Part shown: positions 11,069-22,536 of the stretch, piece after piece
Position numbering within the stretch: the stretch's first letter is position 1
Layout of the letters: the number at the start of each line of letters is the position of its first letter
Assembly: GCF_046630445.1 (NCBI RefSeq)
Contig: NC_092342.1
Coordinates: 84,513,001 to 84,577,000, forward strand
DNA from: Rutidosis leptorrhynchoides
Lineage: Eukaryota > Streptophyta > Magnoliopsida > Asterales > Asteraceae
DNA length: 64,000 bases
Direction of reading: 5' to 3'
The notes under the pieces: generated by a model
Told to the model about the DNA's origin: nothing
Databases searched by the model: none
What the model saw: only the letters and a program-made list of their open reading frames with translations
Position numbers and translations under genes: made by a program

Positions 11069-12586
11069 TGATATCGCATATTTCATATGCGTTTTCCTTA
11101 GCGATATCGGGTACATTTTGGTCCTTTTGGATACGATTTGGAGTTATTTCGGTTAAAGTTGTGAAAGTTTGAGTTCCAAGACCAAGGAGGTTAAATTTGA
11201 GGTTATTTGATGGTTTTGGATGTTTTTCGATGTAAATGAGTGAAAAGGTTTGGTTCGATTCGAGTTTTGGTGTTTATATTAAGTTTTTCAGCTCGTTTCA
11301 GCATATTTCACATGGAGCGCTGCTCCAGAACTTGGCGCGCCGCGCCATTCAACAGGAAAAACAGGTCGAGCATATTCAAAGAGCAAGTTCAGCCTGACAG
11401 TTAATCGGCGCGCCGCGCGGGGTATATGGCGCGCCGCGCGAGCTTCCACCCGGGTTCAGAATTTCCACCTATTTAAAGCCCGAAAAATACCCTAATATTG
11501 TAGGATCGTATCCAGACGAATTCCAGCCACTTTTTGACGAACTTAGGTGATTTTTGTAGATCTTCAAGGTCATTCTAAGGTACCAATCATTCCGGGAACA
11601 AGTCTCGATTCGTTTATCTTTCAGGATTCAATCTTTGATTAGTTTTATCTCTTTGTTATCAACAATGAATTTCTCTATTTCTTTGATTGTTATTTTGGTT
11701 TTAGCCATGATTTTAGGCTAAACTCTTAATGTTTGTCTAGATTGAATATTTGCAAGTGTTTGGATAATACTTTGATGTTTTATTAATTGATGCATAAGAA
11801 TTATGAGTTTTGATTAAGAACCATTCTTGTGGGTGTTGATTATTGTTACTAGGTTGATTAGTGAATCTTGTTTGAACAAAGGGAACCCTGTTTCAATTTA
11901 GTGATCTAATTTTCAATTGATTTGTCTTAACCGATTGGGTGCTTACTGGACCAAGGGGGTAAATCGGGTAACGTAATTGAACAAAATAGGGGTGAATTGT
12001 GTGGAGCGAACGCGTAACCAATTGAATCTTAATCTTATAATTAGCTAGTTACTAAGTCACAAACGAAAGATGGTATTTGGTAAAAGGGAACCCTAAGCCA
12101 ATTAATCCTAGTTTGACGTGTTTGCTAAAAGAGAACTCTGGGTAAACCGACTCTGTAATTGCGTGCATTGATTAATAGAACTAGTGCTTAATAACAAATC
12201 ATCCAACACTGCGAATAGGATATCTAGGCGAACATTCTTCTATCCATTGAATTCCAATATCTTTATTTTCCCGTTGAGTCTGTATTTCTTTTATCTAAAC
12301 TTAAAAATCCAAAAATATTGTCTTTTACTTTTAAAGCTATCTTGATTTGGCTAATCGTTAAATAGCCGCAAAACAAACTATCTCGTAATTTCAATTTTCA
12401 TAGTTTAACTTAGTTTACTTTTATTAGTTTCAAACTTAATTCTCACGTTAATACTGTCCTTGGAACGATACTTGGAATTACCATTTTTATACTATTACAC
12501 GATCGGGTACACTGCCCGTAAGTGTGTAGTAATCTTTAACCAGGCATATTTCCAGAGATAATTTATATACTAGATTTTACACATCA
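11069..12586 (+). repeat. E1 3' LTR
   Basis: The LTR is 1518 bp, starting TGATAT after the PPT and ending ACATCA, so its ends are the inverted pair TGAT/ATCA. The left boundary is set by the PPT and the right boundary by the break into T0 integrase coding sequence. The U3 part holds the palindrome array and a TATA-like box. Confidence 0.9.
11300..11477 (+). promoter_or_regulatory. E1 LTR promoter: GC palindrome array and TATA-like box
   Basis: GGAGCGCTGCTCC (11314-11326) and GGCGCGCCGCGCC (11334-11346) are followed by two GGCGCGCCGCGCG units between 11405 and 11441. A TATA-like box TATTTAAA lies at 11470-11477. The order and spacing resemble the internal array at 6092-6280. Confidence 0.65.
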
Positions 12587-13021
12587 GTCATGCTTAAGGT
12601 TTCACCTTGGAAAGGCGTTGTTCGATTTGGTAAACGGGGGAAACTAAATCCAAGGTACATTGGACCATTCAAGATTATAGATCGTGTCGGACCAGTAGCT
12701 TACCAACTAGAGCTACCTCAACAACTCGCGGCTGTACATAACACTTTCCACGTATCGAATTTAAAGAAATGTTTTTCTAAAGAAGATCTCACTATTCCAT
12801 TGGACGAAATCCAAATCAATGAAAAACTTCAATTCATTGAAGAACCCGTCGAAATAATGGATCGTGAGGTTAAGAGACTTAAGCAAAACAAGATTCCGAT
12901 TGTTAAGGTTTGATGGAATGCTCATAGAGGACCCGAGTTCACCTGGGAGTGTAAAGATCAGATGAAGAAGAAATACCCGCATCTATTTCCAGATGATTCG
13001 TCAACACCTTCAACAGCTTAA
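12587..13021 (+). pseudogene. T0 integrase C-terminal domain and chromodomain (3' end of pol)
   Basis: The reading frame opens in the integrase C-terminal block ([18 protein letters not shown]), passes the [11 protein letters not shown] motif and enters a chromodomain-like segment ([14 protein letters not shown]..., then WNAHRGPEFTWE...KKKYPHLF). This order is typical of Tekay/Del chromoviruses, whose chromodomain guides insertion to heterochromatin. A TGA at 12911-12913 splits the chromodomain at a position where the family has arginine before WN, most simply CGA to TGA. The frame would otherwise end at TAA 13019-13021. The N-terminal part of pol is cut off by the E1 insertion, so the gene is doubly dead. 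Confidence 0.87.
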
Positions 13022-13056
13022 AATTTCGGGACGAAATTTATTTAACGGGTAGGTAT

Positions 13057-16000
13057 TGTAGTGACCAGAACTTTTCCATGTTTATATATATTAATTAAGA
13101 TTGAAATTTACATGACTAAATGTTTTCAATGTGTTAAGCAATCAAACTTGTTAAGACTTGATTAATTGAAATAGGTTTCATATAGACAATTGACCACCCA
13201 AGTTGACCGGTGATTCACGAACGTTAAAACTTGTAAAAACTATACGATAACATATATATGGTTATATATATAGTTAACATGATTTTATTATAAGTAAGTA
13301 TCTCATTAGGTATTTTAACAATGAGTTATATACATAAAAATGAGACTATTAAATTAAGAAACTCGAAAACGATATATATAACGATTATCGTTATAACAAC
13401 GTCTTACTAGGTACATATGAATCATATTAAGATATTGATACACTTGGTTAATTATGTTAAATGATAAGTAAATATATCATTAAGTGTATTAACAATGAAC
13501 TACATATGTAAAAATAAGACTACTAACTTAATGATTTCGAAACGAGACATATATGTAACGATTATCGTTGTAACGACATTTAACTGTATATATATCATAC
13601 TAAGATATATTATATATCCTAATATCATGATAATGTAACAATTTAACATCTCATTTGATATAATAAACAATGGGTTAACAACATTTAACAAGATCGTTCA
13701 CCTAAAGGTTTCAAAACAACATTTACATGTAACGACTAACGATGACTTAACGACTCAGTTAAAATGTATATACATGTAGTGTTTTAATATGTATTCATAA
13801 ACTTTTGAAAGACTTCAAGACACTTATCAAAATACTTCTACTTAACAAAAATGCTTACAATTACATCATCGTTCAGTTTCATCAACAATTCTACTCGTAT
13901 GCACCCGTATTCGTACTCGTACAATACACAGCTTTTAGATGTATGTACTATTGGTATATACACTCCAATGATTATCTCTTAGCAGCCCATGTGAGTCACC
14001 TAACACATGTGGGAACCATCATTTGGCAACTAGCATGAAATATCTCATAAAATTACAAAAATATGAGTAATCATTCATGACTTATTTACATGAAAACAAA
14101 ATTACATATCCTTTATATCTAATCCATATACCAACGACCAAAAACACCTACAAACACTTTCATTCTTCAATTTTCTTAATCTAATTGATCTCTCTCAAGT
14201 TCCATCTTCAAGTTCTAAGTGTTCTTCATAAATTCCATAAGTATAGTTTCATAAAAATCAAGAATACTTCCAAGTTTGCAAGTCTACTTCCAAGCTTTCT
14301 AATCCATTCCAAGTAATCATCTAAGATCAAGGAACCTTTGTTATTTACAGTAGTTTATCTTTCTAATTCAAGGTAATATTCATATTCAAACTTTGATTCA
14401 ATTTCTACAACTATAACAATCTTTTTTTGAGTGAAAATCTTACTTGAACTGTTTTCGTGTCATGATTCTGTTTCAAGAACTTTCAAGCCATCCAAGGATC
14501 CTTTGAAGCTAGATCCATTTTTCTCATTTCTTGTAGTTTTATCCAGAAAATTTGAGGTAGTAATGATGTTCATAACATCATTCGATTCATACATATAAAG
14601 CTATCTTATTCGAAGGTTTAAACTTGTAATCACTAGAACATAGTTTAGTTAATTCTAAACTTGTTCGCAAAAAAAAGTTAATCCTTCTAACTTGACTTTT
14701 AAAATCAACTAAACACATGTCCTATATCTATATGATATGCTAACTTAATGAGTTAAAACCTGAAAACACGATGAACACCATAAAATCGGATATACGCCGT
14801 CGTAGTGAAACCGGGGGCTGTTTTGGTTTGGATAATTAAAAACTATGATAAACTTTGATTTAAAAGTTGTTCTTATGGGAAAATGATTTTTCATATGAAC
14901 ATGAAACTATATCCAAAAATCAAGGTTAAACTCAAAGTGGAAGTATGTTTTCTAAAATGGTCATCTAGACGTCGTTCTTTCGACTGAAATGACTACCTTT
15001 ACAAAAATGACTTGTAACTTATATTTCCGACTATAAACCTATACTTTTTCTGTTTAGATTCATAAAATAGAGTTCAATATGAAACCATAGCAATTTGATT
15101 CACTCAAAACGGATTTAAAATGAAGAAGTTATGGGTAAAACAAGATTGGATATTTTTGATCTTTTTAGCTACTGGAAATGTTTAACAAATCTTTACAAAT
15201 CATATCCTAGCTAACTTATATTGTATTATACATGTATTCTAATATATTATGTAATCTTGGGATACCATAGACACGTATGCAAATGTTTTGACATATCATA
15301 TCGACCCAAGTATATATATTATTTGGAACAACCATAGACACTCTATATGCAGTAATGTTGGAGTTAGCTATACAGGGTTGAGGTTGATTCCAAAAATATA
15401 TATACTTTGAGTTGTGATCTAGCCTAAGACGTGTATACACTGGGTCGTGGATTGATTCAAGATAATATATATCGATTTATTTTTGTACATCTAACTGTGG
15501 ACAACTAGTTGTAGGTTACTGACGAAGACAGCTGACTTAATACACTCAAATATTTAAAACATAATAAAAATGGTTGTAATTATATTTTGATCGTACTTTG
15601 ATATATATGTACATATTTGTATAGGTTCGTGAATCGATCCGTGGCCAAGTCTTATTTCCGAGGAAGGAAATATTTGTGAAAGTGAGTTATAGTCCCACTT
15701 TTAAAATCTAATATTTTTGGGATGAGAATACATGCAGGTTTTATAAATGATTTACAAAATAGACACAAGTACGTGAAACTACATTCTATGGTTGAATTAT
15801 CGAAATCGAATATGCCCCTTTTTATTAAGTCTGGTAATCTAAGAATTAGGGAACAGACACCCTAATTGACGCGAATCCTAAAGATAGATCTATTGGGCCT
15901 AACAAACCCCATCTAAAGTACCGGATGCTTTAGTACTTCGAAATTTATATCATATCCGAAGGGTGTCCCGGAATGATGGGGATATTCTTATATATGCATC

Positions 16001-16513
16001 TTGTTAATGTCGGTTACCAGGTGTTCACCATATGAATGATTTTTATCTCTATGTACGGGATGTGTATTGAAATATGAAATCTTGTGGTCTATTGTTACGA
16101 TTTGATATATATAGGTTAAACCTATAACTCACCAACATTTTTGTTGACGTTTAAAGCATGTTTATTCTCAGGTGAATACTAAGAGCTTCCGCTGTTGCAT
16201 ACTAAAATAAGGACAAGATTTGGAGTCCATGTTTGTATGATATTGTGTAAAAACTGCATTCAAGAAACATATGTCGATGTAATATATTTCTATTGTAAAC
16301 CATTATGTAATGGTCGTGTGTAAACAGTATATTTTAGATTATCATTATTTGATAATCTATGTAATGTTTTAAAACCTTTATTGATAAAATAAAGGTTATG
16401 GTTGTTTTAAAAATGAATGCAGTCTTTGAAAAACGTCTCATATAGAGGTCAAAACCTCGCAACGAAATCAATTAATATGAAACGTTTACAATCAATATGA
16501 ACGGGAAATTTCA
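13057..16513 (+). repeat. T0 3' LTR (about 3.46 kb)
   Basis: It starts TGTAGTGACC after the PPT-like stretch and ends GGGAAATTTCA. Bases 15655-16130 match, in reverse complement, bases about 19620-19300 of the C LTRs, including the block GGAACAGACACCCTAATT. Bases 15225-15500 resemble segments in the interiors of C (about 25080-25260) and C3 (about 33630-33830). No ORF in it looks real. The right boundary is inferred by comparison with the C LTR end, so it could be off by a few bases. Confidence 0.75.
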
Positions 16514-18616
16514 GTAATCAATGTTGTTCTTGGTGTTTTAATGATGGTAGTAACAGTAGCAGGGTTGAGGTAATAAGGGTGATGGTTTTCGGTTTGTAGA
16601 ATAGAAAACATTTATGGCAGCAGCAGTTTAATCGAATATTAGAAAGAAACAGGAAGTGATTTTTGATGGTGGAGTTGATGGTAGTTTCGATGGGTGGGAT
16701 TTTGCAGAGGAAGGAAACCGATCGGTAGCAGCATACAAAAGGACTTGTTGATGATCAACTAGAGTGTTAGTAGTAGAGTCAAGTGATTTAAATTTAATGA
16801 TGGTGGCGTGTTCCGGTTACTTCATAGCAAGGAGAAGAAAAAAAATGGAAAAGAACTGCAGTAGCAGTAAAGAGGTATTCGAATAACCTATTTGATACAG
16901 CATTATCAGTAACTTGTTGATGGTAGTTTGCGTGTGATGTTGGTCTGATTCAAAACAGGTACAAGCAGCAGGAGCAACAACGAATAGCAGAGACTTTGCA
17001 ACAGGTTTTTGAAGTAGAGAACACGCATACAGCAGTGTGGATTTAAGGGTGATCTGGAAATGAATTAATCGAGTCTGGTCTAAATCATGAAATGGGTAAT
17101 GTTGTTATTAAGTATTCAGTTATGGTGTATTCGTTATACTGTGCAGCTCTATTGCTACTTTAAATGTTAATTGTTGTTGGAGTTTTGAATTGAAGAAAAA
17201 AAATGTTGTAAAAGTAATAGATGAGCTATCTTTGAATCTATCAGTGTTGGAAATTCATGATGAATAGATAATTGACAATTTGATTTCTCAACGAGCATGA
17301 GTTTGTGATAGGCGATAGTTTGTGTAAAGGTCAGTTCTAGCTTTGAGGAAGATGTTATGTGGTCATTAAGTAGTTCCCATATATAGAGAAGAGGTATGTT
17401 ACTTATATAGAGAGAAATATGGTAGAGGTATTTGTATGTTACATATATATCTAGATAGGTCAGGTAGTAAATTTAATATGGAAATAATAATTAGTTATAT
17501 ATTATTGATCACAAGATAAGATAGGTGATAGTAGGTCTCTTTGTTTGGGTCGATGAGACAAAGAGAGAAAGTAAAGAGAAAGCAAGTGGATTTTCAAGGT
17601 GTATGTATATATGGTTTGAATTATCAAACCATCAATCAAGTACAATATACTTAATTTAAAAGTTTCATTTTACGATTACACATTCAATCAAATGAGAATA
17701 TATAATATAATAATATTATAATATTATAATATTATAATAATCATAAACTAATCAATTCAAATTCATTTCACTGATTAACAAAGTGTGTGATGTAGGTGAT
17801 TCTAAAAGTGAGAAAGCAGAAAAAGAAGGAAAGTCGTTTGTTATTTTGTGGCAGTGTGGATTCCACAATTATTTTGAACAACTAATAATCCAACAAACAA
17901 AAAGAGCCAACGGATGTGTTCGCTATGTTTTCTTTTTATATCTACACCCAATATTAGAGAAAGTGAAAGGTTCTAAAAAAATGCGATGTTTATCGTGATT
18001 GATGTAATTAGAAATTAAGGGATCCAAGGTTTGGATTATTATCGCATCACCTTAGTCCGTGATAGTACCTGAACTATTTAATTTTGTTGTTATATGTAAT
18101 TTTAATTTAGTTGCTAATTGTAAAATACATTAACTATCCCTTTTACTAAAACCCAATTAAAGATAATGAACCTCATTTTATTCATATGTCACGGCTACAC
18201 CGCCATAAAGATGGCTTCATGGAATTTCTCACAATAAGTAATTCAATCGTTAGTAAATTCTGAAAATGAACCAGACACGAGTACTAAATAGTAATCTAAT
18301 GATAAACGAGGGTTGAAATCATTTAATAATTATATTCCATATACTTCATAGATTAATAGTAATATCATATATTATTTCATTTACACATATGAATTAAATC
18401 ATATAAGTTTCTATTTCAAATTTATATATGTATTTAAATATATATGTATTTATTTACAGATAGTGGTTCGTGAATCGTCGGGAATAGTTAAAGGTTAACT
18501 GAATTCATATAAACAATTCCAAAGTTTTTGAGACTCAATTTTACAGACTTTGCTTATCGTGTCGAGATCATATAATAATAAAGTTTAAATTTGGTCGGAA
18601 ATTCCCGGGTCATCAC
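16514..18616 (-). repeat. C2: partial C-family LTR, 5' LTR portion
   Basis: The right-hand 155 bases (18462-18616) clearly match the outer end of the C LTRs (22382-22536), including GGTCGGAAATTCCCGGGTCA. The rest (16514-18460) is gene-free, diverged and only loosely similar to the C LTR interior. An ATAATATT array lies at 17700-17745. The other half of this LTR should be left of T0, outside the window. The family assignment of the inner part is tentative. Confidence 0.55.
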
Positions 18617-18817
18617 AGGACGTACCTATAAATAACCATATACACTCGATCAGACACGATGGGCGGGATATTTATAAGTACTAATAATCGTTCATTTAAC
18701 CGGACGGGAATGGATTAATAGTCAATGGACTTATTAAAATAGGGGTGAATTACATACAAGGAAAATTGGTGTAATTATAGTTTAAGTCCCCAATTAGTTG
18801 GAATATTTGACTTCGGA
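18617..18817 (+). repeat. D: Athila-like LTR fragment, left of element C
   Basis: These 201 bases match bases about 31211-31390 of the second D copy, and they match the B LTR interior when that is read on the minus strand. The sequence continues after element C at 30659, so C split it. The left edge abuts the terminus of the C2 LTR. Confidence 0.75.
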
Positions 18818-21800
18818 TGAAAGGACCCGTCCTAATCCATCCGGACGAAGTCCATATCGATTATAAATGATTCATAACAGTTGATTACATCGCGAGGTAC
18901 TTGACCTCTATATGATACATTTTACAAACATTCATTCGTTTTTGAAAAGACAAACTTTCGTTACATCGACAGTTGACAACATGCATACCAATTCGTAATA
19001 TATCCTACTATAATTGACTTAATAATAATCTTGATGAACTCAACGACTCGAATGCAACGTCTTTTGAAATATGTCATGAATGACTCCAAGTAATATCCCT
19101 AAAATGAGCAAATGCACAGCGGAAGATTTCTTTCGTACCTGAGAATATACATGCTTTAAAGTGTTAACCAAAAGGTTGGTGAGTTCATTAGTTTAACATA
19201 AATAATCATTTCATAATTTTAATAGACCACAAGTTTTCATACTTCCATTTCTCACAAACATACGTCCCATGCATAGAGACAAAAATATCATTCATATGGA
19301 TTGAACACCTGGTAACTGACATTCACAATATGCATATAAGAATATCCCCATCATTCCGGGATCCTCCTTCGGACATGATATAAATTTCGAAGTACTAAAG
19401 CATCCGGTACTTTGGATGGGGCTTGTTGGGCCCGATAGATCTATCTTTAGAGTTCGCGTCAATTAGGGTGTCTGTTCCCTAATTCTTAGATTACCAGACT
19501 TAATAAAAAGGGCATATTCGATTAGATAATCCAACCATAGAATGTAGTTTCGATTACTTGTGTCTATTTCGTAAAACAATTATAAAAGCAACGCATGTAT
19601 TCTCAGTCCCAAAAATGTATATTGCAAAAGCATTTAAAAAGGGATTAATGAACTCACGCATATAAATATTGTAAAATAGTTAATAAAGCATTTGCATGTA
19701 TTCTCAGCCCAAAAATGTATATAAAAAGGGAATAATGAAACTCGCCTAATGTATTTTGTAGTAAAAATTCATAGAACGACATTGAACAAGTATAGGGTTA
19801 GCCTTGGATTCACGAACCTATATCATTTGTGTATATATATTAATACATATAATCGTAATCGAATAACTATATATAGCTTTCTTAGTTATATCGTTTTTAT
19901 GTTAATTACTTATATGTTCTATGTATTTATTATATATATTTTAACTAAATAAGATATTAAGTTTGTTATGTGTTTTATATATTAAATATATTTATATATT
20001 TATATATATATGTAAATCATTTGTTTGTTAAAACAGTATTTTAATAATACTAAAATAATATTTGAAGTAATATAATGATAATACTAATATTAAATATAAT
20101 GATAACACTAGTAGTTTTAATAAGATTGATAATTTAATAATAATGGTAATAAAATTAATAATTTCGATATCATTTCACAATACCTAATAATAATAATTAT
20201 ATCAATCTTATTACTAGTGGTAATCTTAATAATAATGCTTTTATTCATAATAATAACAATAAGTCTAAAATAATACTAAAACTAAGATTTACGAAAATAA
20301 TAATAATTTGTATTATTTTCATAATGTTATTAATAAACCTTTTCATCATAGTGACAATAATATTGAAGTTTTGAATTTTCCAATAATATCGGGAGTAATA
20401 CTCATAGTAATAACAATAATAGATCTAATACTTTTATTTATGATAATAATAATGATAATTTTATTAATAATAATAACTATAATATTTATAATAATACTCT
20501 TACTAATAATATTAATAATAATAATAATTATTATAATCATAATAATAATGTTAATGAATAATAGTAGTGTTAAAAATGATGATAATAATATATAAAAATC
20601 TTGATAATGATAATATTAATAATAATAATATTATTAATATGATAATGATAATAATAATAATAATAATAACAAAAATAATCAATGTGCTACCTTAATGAAA
20701 CAAGCTCCAAAAAAGGAAAAACAATTACTGCCCCTGCCCGGGCTCGAACCCATGACCTCTCGAAAACCCATGAACACTCCTAAACCAGTTATCTGTTTCT
20801 ATTAATCTGTTATAACCCGCGGAGTTAAATATGTAACCCATAATTCGATCTGTTCTTTTCTTCTTCTTTAATTAAAAAAAAACGCTAGAGATCAGGATTG
20901 AACTCGCGACCTTCTGGTAACCGAACATCGCTCCAAACCGTCTGAAACGAATTCGTTTTTCTGTTTTAATTAGGATTAAAAACTATATAATCCATCCATC
21001 TGTCTATTCTTTTTCTTTTACAACTTTCATCATCATCATCCAACTGCTAATGTAATCGCAATTTTCATGGCCCAATTCAGAAACTTAGCCGTGGCCCAAT
21101 ATCTACTCCTAAGCCCACTCCATAAAATTGAATTAAGCTCACAAGAAATAAAACTTGGCAGCCGAAATATATAGCATATACGGAGTATTCGGTTAAACTT
21201 GACACCAGCTGGATTCCACCAACAATTTTGTACAGCAGCCTTTTAAATAAATTAAATGGGTGTCAGTCTTCAAAACATAAAAAGGTGTCTTGCAAGTGGG
21301 TAATTAAATAGGTTATCAGTTCCTTTTGTTGTGTAGGTAAAAACACGAATAGAAGAAAAGGAAAAAAAAAGAACCGATGATTGTGGATGTCGGCTTGATG
21401 GATTCTCAACAGAAGAAAGAACGAGGGATAATACCGAAAAAAATATGGTAGCAGTATATTTACGAGAGTGGTTTTCAAAGGTTCAAAAAGATGTATTTTA
21501 GAGAGAAAAAGAAAAATGATGAGGTGGTTTTTGGACAGACAAGGAAAAGAAACAGAAATCACGATGAGAGCTTGTTGTATGGGTTCTGTTGTGAGTATGA
21601 GATCATAAATCATTAAACTGCAGACACGAGGTGATAGTAGTAGGGAAGTGTTGATTGTTCATGGCGGTTTTAGGGTTTATCTTTATAATGAATAGTAGCA
21701 GGTACAGTTTAAGGTTGTTTAAAGGTCTAGTTGTGGTTATGGGTTTCACAACAAAGAATCAGAAAAGATATAGCAGTGATGGTGTTGATCTTGGTTCACG

Positions 21801-22536
21801 GTGGTGGTTGGTTGTCAAGGGTTGGTGATAATTTGAGGATAGATTTGTAAGGTTAACTCCGTTAGTTCAAGACCTTGAGTAATTCGTTTATATAATACGT
21901 GAATTGATTAATCTGATAATGGTCAGGGAAATAAAAGAAGAAAAAACAACTAAAGTATCTGTGAATTGATTGCTAACAGATTTTGGATGTTAATGGGATA
22001 CAAAGTCGTGATTTGTACTAAGCTTAAATCATCTACAGTTTGGATGGGAACAAGAAACTGCTTCATACTTATTTTATTGATTTAAAGTTTATATAATAAA
22101 TACTAAATAATAAATCTATTAGTAATAATAATATAATAAATCATAACTATATTACAAAAAAAAATGATAATAATCATTTTAGGAATAAAATGTATTATTT
22201 CCTTACAATAACCATAATAGAAATTTTAATAAAGTTAATAGCAATTTTAAATAATGATAATAATAATAGATGATAACTATAATAATAACTAATAATATTT
22301 AAATTTTAACTAAATTATAATTTTAATCATTCTTATAATAGTATTTATATCCATATATATATACACATTCATTTACAATTAATTGTTCGTGAATCGTCGG
22401 AAGCAGTCGAAGGGTAATTGCATATATGAAAATAGTTTAAAACTATCAAGACATCAACATTACAGACTTTGCTTATCTTATCGAAATCATATAAAGATTA
22501 GGTTTAAATTTGGTCGGAAATTTCCGGGTCATCACA
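18818..22536 (-). repeat. C 3' LTR
   Basis: On the minus strand it reads TGTGATGACCC... to ...GGGTCCTTTCA. It carries a 118-bp-scale tandem duplication around GCATGTATTCTCAG (19590-19740), a long ATAATA-rich tract (20040-20660) and two tRNA-like segments (20720-20950). The short ORFs in it are low-complexity artefacts. Confidence 0.92.
20720..20950 (-). other. Two tandem tRNA-like segments with pol III B boxes in the C 3' LTR
   Basis: On the minus strand GGTTCGAGCCC (20740-20750) fits the pol III B box GGTTCGANNCC. A second, weaker box GAGTTCAATCC lies at 20895-20905. Each is preceded by a GGTTT.GGAG-like segment and a GAGGTC or AAGGTC stretch, resembling the 3' half of a tRNA. I cannot fold either as a full cloverleaf, so this is not called a tRNA gene. 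Confidence 0.45.

Larger units (their letters stand above)
1..12586 (+). mobile_element. E1: Athila-like Ty3/gypsy LTR retrotransposon, nearly complete
   Basis: The element is bounded on the right by a 3' LTR that ends in ACATCA at 12586. Its 5' LTR enters from the left edge, and the 213 bases present match 12374-12586 with no difference that I can see. The order is LTR end, tRNA-Asp-type primer site, gag-pol, intron-containing third ORF, long 3' non-coding region, PPT and LTR, which is the Athila/Tat plan. The base after the right LTR continues the integrase reading frame of a different element (T0), so E1 inserted into T0. The flanking GTCAT (12587-12591) should be the target duplication, but its left copy lies outside the window. 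The identical LTR ends argue for a recent insertion, even though gag-pol carries two lesions. Confidence 0.93.
12587..16513 (+). mobile_element. T0: Tekay/Del-like chromovirus, 3' remainder
   Basis: Right of E1 the sequence continues mid-codon-run in an integrase C-terminus with a chromodomain, then a PPT-like stretch (AAATTTCGGGACGAAATTTA, 13021-13040) and an LTR of about 3.46 kb. The 5' part of T0 lies left of the window, on the other side of E1. T0 in turn appears to be inserted in a C-family LTR (16514 onward). Confidence 0.85.

Noticed and set aside
16514..18460. Possible host gene with serine/glutamine codons (CAGCAG runs)
   Set aside because: No frame stays open for a meaningful length, and the context is an LTR interior.
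20308..20595. Isoleucine-rich 95-codon ORF in the C LTRs (also 28409-28696)
   Set aside because: It is a translation of ATAATA-type low-complexity sequence; the duplicate only reflects the two LTRs.
20720..20950. Genuine tRNA genes
   Set aside because: Only T-arm/B-box-like parts are seen; no complete cloverleaf, anticodon arm or acceptor pairing could be made.
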